A stretch of 33,050 nucleotides of DNA from Bacteroidia bacterium (lineage in GTDB: Bacteria > Bacteroidota > Bacteroidia > Bacteroidales > Azobacteroidaceae). The notes under the pieces were generated by a model that searched no databases, was not told where the DNA came from, and was given only the letters and a program-made list of their open reading frames with translations. The position numbers were made by a program, and so were the translations under genes. The stretch spans positions 1 through 33,050 of the forward strand of contig BNTT01000022.1 of NCBI GenBank assembly GCA_025996815.1, in the 5' to 3' direction. This document shows, one piece after another, positions 8,832-15,377 of this stretch (positions are counted from its first letter, which is position 1; each line of letters opens with the position of its first letter).

Positions 8832-10331
8832 ATGGCAAACGAGTATAAAAACATCGGCGTTGTAGTCGCCGAAGACGAAGCGAAAGCCCGCGAGTTGGCT
8901 TTGCAAAAATTCCCGCATCTCAACGATAGAGAATTTTCTTTGCGGCAAGACGAAGATACCTTGGACACTTGGTTTTCGTCGTGGCTGTGGCCAATTTCTG
9001 TATTCGACGGCATAAAAAATCCTGATAATGAGGAGATTAAGTATTATTATCCCACCAATGATTTGGTGACCGGTCCTGATATTATTTTCTTTTGGGTGGC
9101 GCGGATGATTATGGCGGGCTATGAATATCGCGGCAAGGAGTGCTTCAATAATGTCTATTTTACGGGGATTGTGCGCGATAAATTGGGGCGCAAAATGTCG
9201 AAACAACTTGGCAATTCGCCCGACCCGCTGGAATTGATACACAAATACGGTGCCGATGGTGTGCGCATGGGCTTGATGTTGTCGGCTCCTGCCGGCAATG
9301 ATATTTTGTTTGATGAAAGCCTGTGCGAGCAGGGGCGCAATTTTTGCAATAAAATTTGGAACGCTTTCCGTTTGGTCAAAAGTTGGGAAGCGGTAGATAT
9401 TCCTCAACCTGAGGAATGTGAAATAATAACAGAATGGTTTGAAGCCAAATTGTCAGTTGCTATTACAAATATTAATGATTTGTTTAGTAAATATAGAATT
9501 TCAGAGGCATTAATGGAAGTTTATAAATTGTTTTGGGACGATTTTTCTTCTGAATATTTGGAAACAATAAAACCCGAATATCAAAAGCCGATAGATAGCA
9601 AAACGTATGAAAATACTATAAATTTTTTTGATAAATTATTACGTTTATTGCACCCATTTATGCCTTTTATTACGGAGGAATTATGGCAACAGTTAATCGT
9701 AAGGTCTGAAGGGGAAAGCATAATGATACAAGAAATTCCCGTACCAAAAGAATATAATACAAAAGAATTATCAATGTCCTCCAGTTCTAAAAATAATGCA
9801 CCTGCTGGCTACTACAATTTTGATGATATAAACTACACGCCAACAATAATATATGAGTTTGAAGATACACAAGATATAGTTTCTAATATTCGAACTATCA
9901 GACAGCAAAAAAGTATTTCAAATAACATACCTGTAACCCTTGAAATTATAGATAACTATGATGATGAAAACTATTATATACATAGTTCATATGATCCTCG
10001 TTTTGATTCAGTAATAAAAAAGCGTGCAAATGTTTCTGATATTAAAAAGGTTGATAAAAAATCTGATAATGTCGTTTCCTTTTTTGTGAAAATTACGGAG
10101 TATAGTGTTCCTATTGATGCATTCATTAATGTGGAAGAAGAATTGGCTAAATTAGAAGCCGATTTGAAATACCATCAGGGCTTTTTGCAGTCGGTGGCAG
10201 CCAAACTCGCCAACGAAAATTTCGTAGCCAAAGCCCCAACGCAAGTGCTCGAACTCGAACGCAAGAAGCAAGCCGATGCCGAAAGCAAAATCAAGTCGAT
10301 TGAGGAGGCGATGGCGGCGTATCGGAGTTAA
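8832..10331 (+). CDS. valS: Valyl-tRNA synthetase, C-terminal fragment (split gene)
   Basis: This 499-residue piece resumes ValS directly where the N fragment stopped. It has the end of CP1 (MANEYKNIGVVVAEDEAKARE), the catalytic-core strand LRQDEDTLDTWFSSWLWPIS and the class I signature as GRKMSKQLGNSPDP (residues 119-132). The helical anticodon-binding domain covers about 195-420. The C-terminal coiled coil (VEEELAKLEADLKYHQGFLQ to KKQADAESKIKSIEEAM) is standard for ValRS. The ATG at 8832 lies 16 nt after the DUF1016 stop in an A/T-rich context, typical of Bacteroidota initiation sites; no Shine-Dalgarno is seen. Bases about 9410-10140 are far more AT-rich than both flanks, suggesting a recombined segment. 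N and C fragments together total 915 family-like codons, slightly longer than the usual ~875-residue Bacteroidota enzyme. Confidence 0.95.
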   Translation: MANEYKNIGVVVAEDEAKARELALQKFPHLNDREFSLRQDEDTLDTWFSSWLWPISVFDGIKNPDNEEIKYYYPTNDLVTGPDIIFFWVARMIMAGYEYRGKECFNNVYFTGIVRDKLGRKMSKQLGNSPDPLELIHKYGADGVRMGLMLSAPAGNDILFDESLCEQGRNFCNKIWNAFRLVKSWEAVDIPQPEECEIITEWFEAKLSVAITNINDLFSKYRISEALMEVYKLFWDDFSSEYLETIKPEYQKPIDSKTYENTINFFDKLLRLLHPFMPFITEELWQQLIVRSEGESIMIQEIPVPKEYNTKELSMSSSSKNNAPAGYYNFDDINYTPTIIYEFEDTQDIVSNIRTIRQQKSISNNIPVTLEIIDNYDDENYYIHSSYDPRFDSVIKKRANVSDIKKVDKKSDNVVSFFVKITEYSVPIDAFINVEEELAKLEADLKYHQGFLQSVAAKLANENFVAKAPTQVLELERKKQADAESKIKSIEEAMAAYRS

Positions 10332-10341
10332 TGCCAAAACG

Positions 10342-10373
10342 CTTGCACAATTCAAAAAGATGCACTACCTTTG
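10342..10373 (+). promoter_or_regulatory. Promoter of the PIN toxin-antitoxin operon
   Basis: CTTG (10342-10345), 20 nt, then TACCTTTG (10366-10373) fits the Bacteroidota -33/-7 pattern. The spacer contains CAATTCAAAAAGATG, which recurs identically in the spacer of the minus-strand promoter at 13110-13140 upstream of the paralogous antitoxin. Confidence 0.65.
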
Positions 10374-10403
10374 TTGCAAAATAGTTCAAATATAATTAGA
10401 AAA

Positions 10404-10619
10404 ATGGAAACAGTACTTGTACAAATAAGCGATAAAAAGGCTTACAAACTTTTGGAAAATCTGGAAGAATTGCGAGTTCTCAAAGTATTGAAGGGGATAA
10501 TGCACCCTCCGCAAAAACTTTCTGAAAAGTATGCAGGTAAATTACCCTCCAATATAGCCGATGACCTTCAAGATTATGTAACTCAAAGTCGTAAAGAATG
10601 GAATTGCCAAACTATTTGA
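10404..10619 (+). CDS. Antitoxin-like small protein paired with PIN toxin
   Basis: The 71-residue product begins METVLVQISDKKAYKLLENL. It is acidic and helical and contains PPQKLSEKYAGKL, a motif shared with the small protein at 12872-13087. It directly precedes a PIN-domain toxin gene and overlaps its start region (TGA 10617-10619 shares a base with an ATG at 10619, and a further in-frame ATG lies upstream at 10598). That is the usual arrangement for an antitoxin that represses its own operon and neutralises the toxin. The ATG at 10404 was chosen over the upstream TTG at 10371, which lies inside the -7 promoter box. No standard AbrB, Phd or RHH fold can be assigned by eye, so the DNA-binding mode is unknown. 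Confidence 0.82.
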   Translation: METVLVQISDKKAYKLLENLEELRVLKVLKGIMHPPQKLSEKYAGKLPSNIADDLQDYVTQSRKEWNCQTI

Positions 10620-10993
10620 TGGATACCAACGCTGTCATTGATTACCTTGGCAAAAAACTTCCTCCGGTTGGCATGAATTTTATGGACGATGTGGTGGATG
10701 AGATACCCAATGTTTCAATTGTTACCAAAATTGAAGTGCTCGGCTTTAGTGCCCCCACAGAGCATTATCAACTGCTTACCAATTTTATGGACGATGCTGT
10801 CATTTTAGAATTGACAAGCGACGTTGTGGATATGTGTATTAGAATACGTCAAAGATGCAGAACGAAATTACCTGATGCAATCATCGCTGCTACGGCTTTG
10901 GTGCATGATTGTGTTTTGATTTCGCGAAACATCTCTGACTTCAAAAATATTGCAGGTTTGCAAGTGATTAATCCGTATAATTTACCTCTATAG
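10598..10993 (+). CDS. PIN-domain ribonuclease toxin, VapC-like
   Basis: The product (131 residues; 124 if the ATG at 10619 is used) is a PIN-domain endoribonuclease of the VapC type. The acidic active-site residues are in order: Asp in LMDTNAVIDYL, Glu in TKIEVLGFSA, Asp in KLPDAIIAATALVHD, and a last Asp in SRNISDFKNI. VapC toxins cleave specific RNAs, often tRNA or 23S rRNA, when the labile antitoxin is lost. The substrate here cannot be predicted. The gene overlaps the antitoxin gene by 22 nt from the ATG at 10598, or one base from the ATG at 10619. Both starts give plausible PIN N termini. It converges with the TPM-domain gene, 30 nt away. Confidence 0.9.
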   Translation: MELPNYLMDTNAVIDYLGKKLPPVGMNFMDDVVDEIPNVSIVTKIEVLGFSAPTEHYQLLTNFMDDAVILELTSDVVDMCIRIRQRCRTKLPDAIIAATALVHDCVLISRNISDFKNIAGLQVINPYNLPL

Positions 10994-11023
10994 CCGGTGC
11001 ATTGAAACTGAACGGAAGTGATT

Positions 11024-11818
11024 TCACCACCCGCCTCTGGCACCGCCTCCGCCCGTGCGCCCGCCGCCGAAGCCGCCGCGCATACTGCCTCCGGAGAAGC
11101 CTCCTCCTCTGAAACTGCCTCCGCCGAAGCCTCCCATCACAGGTCCGAAGCCTCCGCCGCGGCGATTGTTGCCCGTGCCGTTGTCATTGCCGCCGTTGCC
11201 TTTGCGCGTGGCGAGCCAGATGAAGAGTGCCATGAAGCCTATTATGAGTAGTGTGTCGAGCCAGAGGGGGGAGTTGCCGGATTCTTGTTCTTCTTCGGCG
11301 AGGATTTCGGCGGCGATGTCGGGGTGCAGCAAGATTTGGCATATCTTACTGATTCCCAGGGTGATGGCTTCGTCGTTGTTGCCTTCTTTCATCAGCGGGG
11401 CTATGTCGTTGCGGATGATGCGCGACAGGATGGCGTCGGGCAATGCTCCTTCCAAGCCGTAACCCGGACGAAACACCATCTCCCGCCGGTCTTCGACCAA
11501 AAGGAACAGTAAACCATTGTCTTTCTGCCGTTTACCGATGCCCCATTGGGTGAAAAGCCGTGTGGCAAAATCGTCCACATCGGCGTTGCCGATGGATTTG
11601 AGCAGCACCACGGCAATCTCTGCCGAGGTCGAATCCTTTGTTGCCGCGATAATCCGATTGAGGTGATTTTCAGCGGCTTGCGAAATCAGCGCGTCGGGGT
11701 TGCTGACAAAATCATATTTGTTGTTCAGATTGTCGTGAGGCACATTTTCGACGGTGTAGGACTGCGCCGACACCGAAAAGGCGATGCAGAGGGTCAAAAG
11801 GGATAAAAATTGTTTCAT
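11024..11818 (-). CDS. TPM-domain (YgcG-like) membrane protein with Gly-rich tail
   Basis: This 264-residue secreted/inner-membrane protein starts at 11818 (MKQFLSLLTLCIAFSVSAQS), a clear signal peptide. A longer in-frame start further upstream would add a charged non-signal stretch. The TPM/YgcG fold covers about 30-165 (NNKYDFVSNPDALISQ, SAEIAVVLLKSIGNADVDDFATRLFTQWGIG, DNGLLFLLVEDRREMVFRPGYGLEG). One membrane helix follows near 185-202 (LLIIGFMALFIWLATRK). The C terminus is a low-complexity Gly/Arg/Phe tail, rich in GGF and GGS, which is common in the family and probably surface- or periplasm-disordered. Function of YgcG-type proteins is not settled; plant TPM relatives assist photosystem II repair. 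It lies 28 nt downstream of the thiL-like gene and probably shares its transcript. Confidence 0.9.
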   Translation of the reverse strand: MKQFLSLLTLCIAFSVSAQSYTVENVPHDNLNNKYDFVSNPDALISQAAENHLNRIIAATKDSTSAEIAVVLLKSIGNADVDDFATRLFTQWGIGKRQKDNGLLFLLVEDRREMVFRPGYGLEGALPDAILSRIIRNDIAPLMKEGNNDEAITLGISKICQILLHPDIAAEILAEEEQESGNSPLWLDTLLIIGFMALFIWLATRKGNGGNDNGTGNNRRGGGFGPVMGGFGGGSFRGGGFSGGSMRGGFGGGRTGGGGARGGW

Positions 11819-11846
11819 ACGTGTGTGATATGTGTTATTTTGTAAC

Positions 11847-12875
11847 TTATTCGCCTTCCTGCGTCCAGCCTTGCGCCACGAGGGGGATTTCTGTGGCATC
11901 GCGCGTGATGAGGGCGCAACCCTCGTCTGCGGCGCGGATATGACCGATGAGGCGGATGCCCTCGCTCGCCAAATCTTCGATTTTTTCGTGCATACTCAGC
12001 GGCACGGTAAACAGTAATTCGTAGTCGTCGCCACCGTTGAGAGCCGCCGTAATGAGGTTCATATTGAACGTTTCCGCCATCGTTGCCGTCTGAAAATCAA
12101 TCGGGATGCGCTCCTCATAAATCGCGCAGCCCACCTTGCTCTGCCGGCAAATGTGCAGCATATCAGACGACAGCCCGTCTTTCACATTCACCATCGCCGT
12201 GGGCACAATCCCGTGTTCTGCCAGCAGTGCGACGATGTCTTGACGCGCTTCGGGGCGCAGTTGGCGTTCCAGCAGGTATTCTTTGCCTGCAAAATCGGGT
12301 GTGAAATCCGTTTCGCCCTGATGCACCGCCTTTTCGCGCTCCAAGAGTTGCAACCCCATATAGGCACCGCCCAAATCGCCCGACACGCAGATTAAATCCG
12401 GCTCTTTGGCGGTGTTTTGATGCACAATTTGGTCTTTGTCGGCACTGCCCACGCAACTTGTGGTGATGCACAAGCCTGTTAATGAGGCGGTTACGTCCAC
12501 TTTCACAATATCCACCCCGTAGTTTTTGCACGCAAATTGCAGACCGATAAAAATCTCGTCGATGTGCTCCACCGCAAAGCGTTGGGAGATGCCGATGTTC
12601 ACCGTCAGTTGCTGTGGCTGCCCGTTCATGGCATAAATATCCGCAAAAGCCGCCACTGCCGCCTTGTAGCCCACAAATTTGAGCGCAAAATAGGTCAAAT
12701 CGAAGTGGATGCCTTCCAGCAGCAATACCGACGACACCAGCGTTGCCTTCGTGCCGTATTCCAACACGGCGGCATCGTCGCCCACGCCTTTGAGGGTGGT
12801 CGAATTGGCGTGTGTGATGTCTTTTGTCAGATGTTCCAGCAGTCCAAACTTGCCATAAGATGCGATTTCCGTCAT
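11847..12875 (-). CDS. thiL: Thiamine-monophosphate kinase-like protein (ThiL family) with altered active-site residues
   Basis: The 342-residue product aligns along its whole length with ThiL, the PurM-like ATP-dependent kinase that makes thiamine pyrophosphate from thiamine monophosphate. Seen motifs are GVGDDAAVL (30-38), EGIHFDLTYF, VGYKAAVAAFADIYAM, SGDLGGAYMGLQLLERE and NGGDDYELLF (280-289). Several positions that normally bind metal or nucleotide differ. The usual TTD before the EGVHF motif is SSV (48-50). GGD is KVD (125-127). The DxSDGL motif is NVKDGL (230-235, with Asp to Asn and Ser to Lys). The start at 12875 overlaps the upstream antitoxin-like gene by ATGA. Family membership is strong; kinase activity is doubtful. 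Confidence 0.88.
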   Translation of the reverse strand: MTEIASYGKFGLLEHLTKDITHANSTTLKGVGDDAAVLEYGTKATLVSSVLLLEGIHFDLTYFALKFVGYKAAVAAFADIYAMNGQPQQLTVNIGISQRFAVEHIDEIFIGLQFACKNYGVDIVKVDVTASLTGLCITTSCVGSADKDQIVHQNTAKEPDLICVSGDLGGAYMGLQLLEREKAVHQGETDFTPDFAGKEYLLERQLRPEARQDIVALLAEHGIVPTAMVNVKDGLSSDMLHICRQSKVGCAIYEERIPIDFQTATMAETFNMNLITAALNGGDDYELLFTVPLSMHEKIEDLASEGIRLIGHIRAADEGCALITRDATEIPLVAQGWTQEGE

Positions 12876-13087
12876 ATTTCTAATTCGTTCCGCATTTGTA
12901 GTAATTCCTTCTGCAATTCGTTTGTTCTCTCGCCGGAAAGGCATCCTGCAAAGCGTTCCGACAGTTTTTGTGATGAAGGCACGATTTCTCTTTCGTTCAC
13001 AACCACCTGAATTAAGTTTAATTCCACCAAATCCTGCAAAAGTTTCTTTGCTTTGGGATTTACTATTTCAACACTAATTGCTTCCAT
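12872..13087 (-). CDS. Solitary antitoxin-like small protein, paralogue of the one at 10404
   Basis: The 71-residue product (MEAISVEIVNPKAKKLLQDL at the N terminus) resembles the antitoxin at 10404-10619 throughout. Both start ME.. with V.I and K(A)xKLL, and QKLSERFAG here matches QKLSEKYAG there. Unlike that copy, no PIN toxin follows. Instead the TGA overlaps the thiL-like ATG in an ATGA, so the downstream partner is the thiL homologue. The promoter spacer is also shared with the toxin-antitoxin promoter. The simplest reading is a relic or re-used antitoxin whose toxin gene was lost and whose autoregulated promoter now drives thiL and the TPM gene. Whether it still binds DNA is unknown. Confidence 0.8.
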   Translation of the reverse strand: MEAISVEIVNPKAKKLLQDLVELNLIQVVVNEREIVPSSQKLSERFAGCLSGERTNELQKELLQMRNELEI

Positions 13088-13109
13088 ATCATTTCATTGT
13101 TTCACCCCG

Positions 13110-13140
13110 CAAAGGTACAACATCTTTTTGAATTGGCAAA
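13110..13140 (-). promoter_or_regulatory. Promoter of the antitoxin-paralogue/thiL/TPM operon
   Basis: On the minus strand TTTG (13137-13140), 19 nt, then TACCTTTG (13110-13117) is a perfect Bacteroidota promoter, 23 nt before the ATG. Its spacer contains CAATTCAAAAAGATG, identical to the spacer of the promoter at 10342-10373. Confidence 0.68.
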
Positions 13141-13162
13141 CTTTTTGGCGGTGCAAAAAAGA

Positions 13163-13341
13163 AATGATTATCCGCAATCATACCACTAAATAGGGTTTCC
13201 TGCAAGCAATTTCTGATTTTGTCCTGCAAGGACAGCATTTTATTAACCGTGGGCTTCAGCCTACGGACAGCCCGCTACACACTACCTTCGCCCGCAGGGA
13301 CAAGGAACGAGAGTCAAGTGGCATGATTGCGGATAATCATT
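13163..13341. repeat. MITE-like element with 25-bp terminal inverted repeats
   Basis: The ends 13163-13187 and 13317-13341 are inverted repeats matching at 24 of 25 positions (core ATGATTATCCGCAATCAT). The 129-bp interior has no ORF but contains short stems: GTCCT-GCA-AGGAC, and CCGTGGGC-TTCA-GCCTACGG near 13247-13266. No flanking target duplication is obvious. Size, ends and lack of genes fit a non-autonomous mobile or dispersed palindromic repeat. It fills most of the 264-bp gap between the antitoxin paralogue and the small membrane protein; nothing else is visible in that gap besides the promoter. Confidence 0.65.
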
Positions 13342-13351
13342 AAATTTGATA

Positions 13352-13537
13352 TTACAGCATTTTCCGCACCGCCCGCCACACGCGATAAACGCCATACACG
13401 GCAAGGACAACCCCCACGCCGGTGCGCCCGGAGCCTTGGACTTGCGGGAATATTCTGGTGAACAGGAACGCGGCGGCTACCGCCAGATAGAAGACTGCCA
13501 TCACACATTCGAAGATGAATGCCACTTTTTCTTTCAT
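13352..13537 (-). CDS. Small two-helix membrane protein, 61 aa
   Basis: This 61-residue protein has two hydrophobic segments, about 5-27 (VAFIFECVMAVFYLAVAAAFLF) and about 40-53 (TGVGVVLAVYGVYRVW), and a basic C terminus. It is predicted to be an inner-membrane hairpin. I do not recognise a named family, though small membrane proteins of this kind are seen downstream of pstS-like genes in exb/tonB operons of Bacteroidota. Its start is one nt after the pstS-like stop, so it is the last gene of that operon. The reading frame ends 10 bp before the inverted-repeat element. A role in assembling or modulating the transport complex would be speculation. Confidence 0.75.
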   Translation of the reverse strand: MKEKVAFIFECVMAVFYLAVAAAFLFTRIFPQVQGSGRTGVGVVLAVYGVYRVWRAVRKML

Positions 13538-13538
13538 G

Positions 13539-14522
13539 CTATTTCATTTTTGTTGATTTTTTTCCGGTGGGGTATTCTTCTTTGATGAGCACGTCCATGA
13601 TGTGCGAATCGGTTACGGGCAGAAATCCGGATTTCAGGATGATTTTTTGACCCACGGCTTGGGCGATGAAGATGCTAAAGCCCGACGACAGACCCATTCG
13701 GGGGTCGGAAAGGATGAGATAGACCGGTCGCCACAGGGGGTAGTTCTCTGCCTGAATGTCGCCTGCAAAGGGCAGGTAACTGTTGGCAAGCGTTGCCGAT
13801 TCGTTGCGGCTGAGGCGCGTCAGGCGGAGGGCGGCGTGGCGGCGGAGGCGGGGCGTGCCCACCTCTCCGCTCACCAAATTGGCACTAACGAAGCCCAGCG
13901 CATTGGGCATCTGTTCGATTTTTTCGAGCAGTTCGGTTGCGCCGTTGAGGGGATAAATGTTGGGCGAGAGCGTCTTGGTGCGGGCAATCGAATCGACTGC
14001 ATAACGCCAGATGCCCGACTTTTTGTTGTCAAACAGCACGCGGATGGTGCCCAACTTCGACTTGGGGTTGATTTGCGACCAGTCGGTGATTTCGCCGGTC
14101 AATATCTTTTGGAGTGTCGCGAGGCTGAGGATGGAATCGCTGTTTTCGCGATTCGCGACAACGGCGATGCCGTCGAAAGCGACGAGGTGTTTTTTGGCAT
14201 CTAAATGCCGCTCCGTCAGTTTGGCGCGTTCAGAGGTTGCCAAATCGCGGGTCACGATTGCCACGCGCACCGAGTCGTCTGTCAGCAGGCGGATGGCATC
14301 TTCTTCTTCGGTGTAAGTGGGAAAAAGGGCAGCCTGATAGTCGCTGTACGCCTCAAAAGAGGCTATTTCGGTGTTGAGCCAATGCGAAAAATCCGCATCG
14401 GCAGCGATGCGGATAATTCCTGTTTTCAGAGTGTCGTTCCATTGGCTCTGACGGTCTTTCTTTTTACAAGAAAGACCGCAGACCAATAGCATTACCATCA
14501 AAACCGGTGCAACTCGTTTCAT
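13539..14522 (-). CDS. PstS-like periplasmic substrate-binding lipoprotein
   Basis: The 327-residue product starts at 14522 with a lipoprotein signal (MKRVAPVLMVMLLVCGLSC, lipobox LSC then KKKD). The rest is a PBP-like domain related to phosphate-binding PstS: IRIAADADFSHWLNTEIASFEAYS, VAIVTRDLATSERAKL, HLVAFDGIAVVANREN, LQKILTGEITDWSQI, then FVSANLVSG and YPLWRPVYLIL. The LxxILTGEITDWSQ and YPLxRPVYL blocks are typical of the family. In Bacteroidota such genes sit right behind exbB-exbD-exbD-tonB rather than with pstCAB, so a role linked to the TonB machinery is likely but unproven. It begins 11 nt after tonB. Phosphate binding is inferred from the family only. Confidence 0.88.
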   Translation of the reverse strand: MKRVAPVLMVMLLVCGLSCKKKDRQSQWNDTLKTGIIRIAADADFSHWLNTEIASFEAYSDYQAALFPTYTEEEDAIRLLTDDSVRVAIVTRDLATSERAKLTERHLDAKKHLVAFDGIAVVANRENSDSILSLATLQKILTGEITDWSQINPKSKLGTIRVLFDNKKSGIWRYAVDSIARTKTLSPNIYPLNGATELLEKIEQMPNALGFVSANLVSGEVGTPRLRRHAALRLTRLSRNESATLANSYLPFAGDIQAENYPLWRPVYLILSDPRMGLSSGFSIFIAQAVGQKIILKSGFLPVTDSHIMDVLIKEEYPTGKKSTKMK

Positions 14523-14533
14523 CCGTTTGTTGA

Positions 14534-15349
14534 TTACTCCAAGCGGAACGTTATCGGCAAGTTGAACCACACGCGCACGGCGTGACCGTTGTTCTTACCG
14601 GGTGTCCAACGAGGCATCTTTTTGACCACACGTTGCGCTTCCTTGTCAAGGCTGGGGTCTAACGGGCGAAGTATTTGAACTTCACCAATCGAACCGTCCT
14701 TTTCAACCACGAATCGCAGGATTACCTTGCCTTGAATACCCTGTTCAGCCGCCACGGGCGGATATTGGATATTCTTCGACAGCCACGCCGTGATTTCCTT
14801 GTTGCCGCCGGGGAAAGTTGCTTCCACTTCCACATGGTCGTAAACCTTTTCCGGCTCATCTTGCGTCACCACTTTATGGTCTTGGAGGTCGGCGATGTCC
14901 ACACCACCTTTTTCAACCCCTTCCACGTCAGCCACAGAAATCTGCGCCTTGGTGTCGGTCAATTCTTCCTGAGTCTTCATCAAGTCTTCGTCGCGCACAT
15001 TTTCGTCCTTGTCGATGACCGGTGGGGTCAGTTTCACCGTTTCCTTCAAAAGAGGGGGCGGCTCCACTTCTTCCATCTTGATGAGGTTTTCCTCCGGTAC
15101 TTTCTGTTCCGACAGGTCCACCATTTCGACCTCAGTTGTCTGTTCCACAGCGACTTTGGCGGGAATCACCGCGCTCACCAATCTGGGCAGATAAATAAGG
15201 GTCAATCCGGCTAATGTCACAATCAGCAGTGATTTTATGTGCCTGTCCGAAGACTCTTCCCTCATAGCATACGCGCCGTAGGTCTTATTTTTGCCTTCAA
15301 AAATAAGGTCCAGCCACTTCTGCGAGGTTAAATCGAAATCTTTAGCCAT
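14534..15349 (-). CDS. tonB: Energy transducer TonB
   Basis: This 271-residue protein couples the ExbB/ExbD proton channel to TonB-dependent outer-membrane receptors. The start at 15349 gives a Bacteroidota-style cytoplasmic N terminus (MAKDFDLTSQKWLDLIFEGK, then NKTYGAYAMRE), one membrane helix at about 40-58, a Pro/Glu-rich periplasmic linker (EEVEPPPLLKETVKLTPPV) and a TonB C-terminal domain (about 180-271: PGGNKEITAWLSKNIQYPP, GIQGKVILRFVVEKDGS, MPRWTPGKNNGHAVRVWFNLP). It follows exbD with 28 nt between and precedes the pstS-like gene. All recognisable family features are intact. Confidence 0.95.
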   Translation of the reverse strand: MAKDFDLTSQKWLDLIFEGKNKTYGAYAMREESSDRHIKSLLIVTLAGLTLIYLPRLVSAVIPAKVAVEQTTEVEMVDLSEQKVPEENLIKMEEVEPPPLLKETVKLTPPVIDKDENVRDEDLMKTQEELTDTKAQISVADVEGVEKGGVDIADLQDHKVVTQDEPEKVYDHVEVEATFPGGNKEITAWLSKNIQYPPVAAEQGIQGKVILRFVVEKDGSIGEVQILRPLDPSLDKEAQRVVKKMPRWTPGKNNGHAVRVWFNLPITFRLE

Positions 15350-15377
15350 TTCATTCTTTTTTTTAATTGTAAAACCA

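Larger units (their letters stand above)
7641..8835 (+). mobile_element. Inserted nuclease cassette interrupting valS, flanked by ATGG
   Basis: ValS homology ends at residue 416 just before ATGG (7641-7644) and resumes exactly at ATGG (8832-8835). Deleting 7641-8831 (1191 bp, a multiple of three) restores one continuous ValS frame reading ...[25 protein letters not shown]. The cassette holds only the DUF1016 gene. No terminal inverted repeats, transposase, group I/II intron features or intein splice motifs were seen. The short direct repeat could be a target duplication or chance. The mechanism of insertion is inferred. Confidence 0.7.

Noticed and set aside
9189..9205. KMSKQ instead of KMSKS in the ValS signature as a defect
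   Set aside because: KMSKQ followed by LGNSPDP is a variant I know from Bacteroidota ValS, so it is not a sign of inactivation.
6393..10331. An intein inside ValS
   Set aside because: There are stop codons on both sides of the insert, the nuclease ORF uses its own start, and no intein splice motifs (N-terminal Cys/Ser block, C-terminal His-Asn) are present.
11018..11462. Plus-strand Pro- and Ala-rich ORFs opposite the TPM protein tail
   Set aside because: They are the reverse complement of the Gly-rich repeat region; the minus-strand gene has a signal peptide and a known domain.
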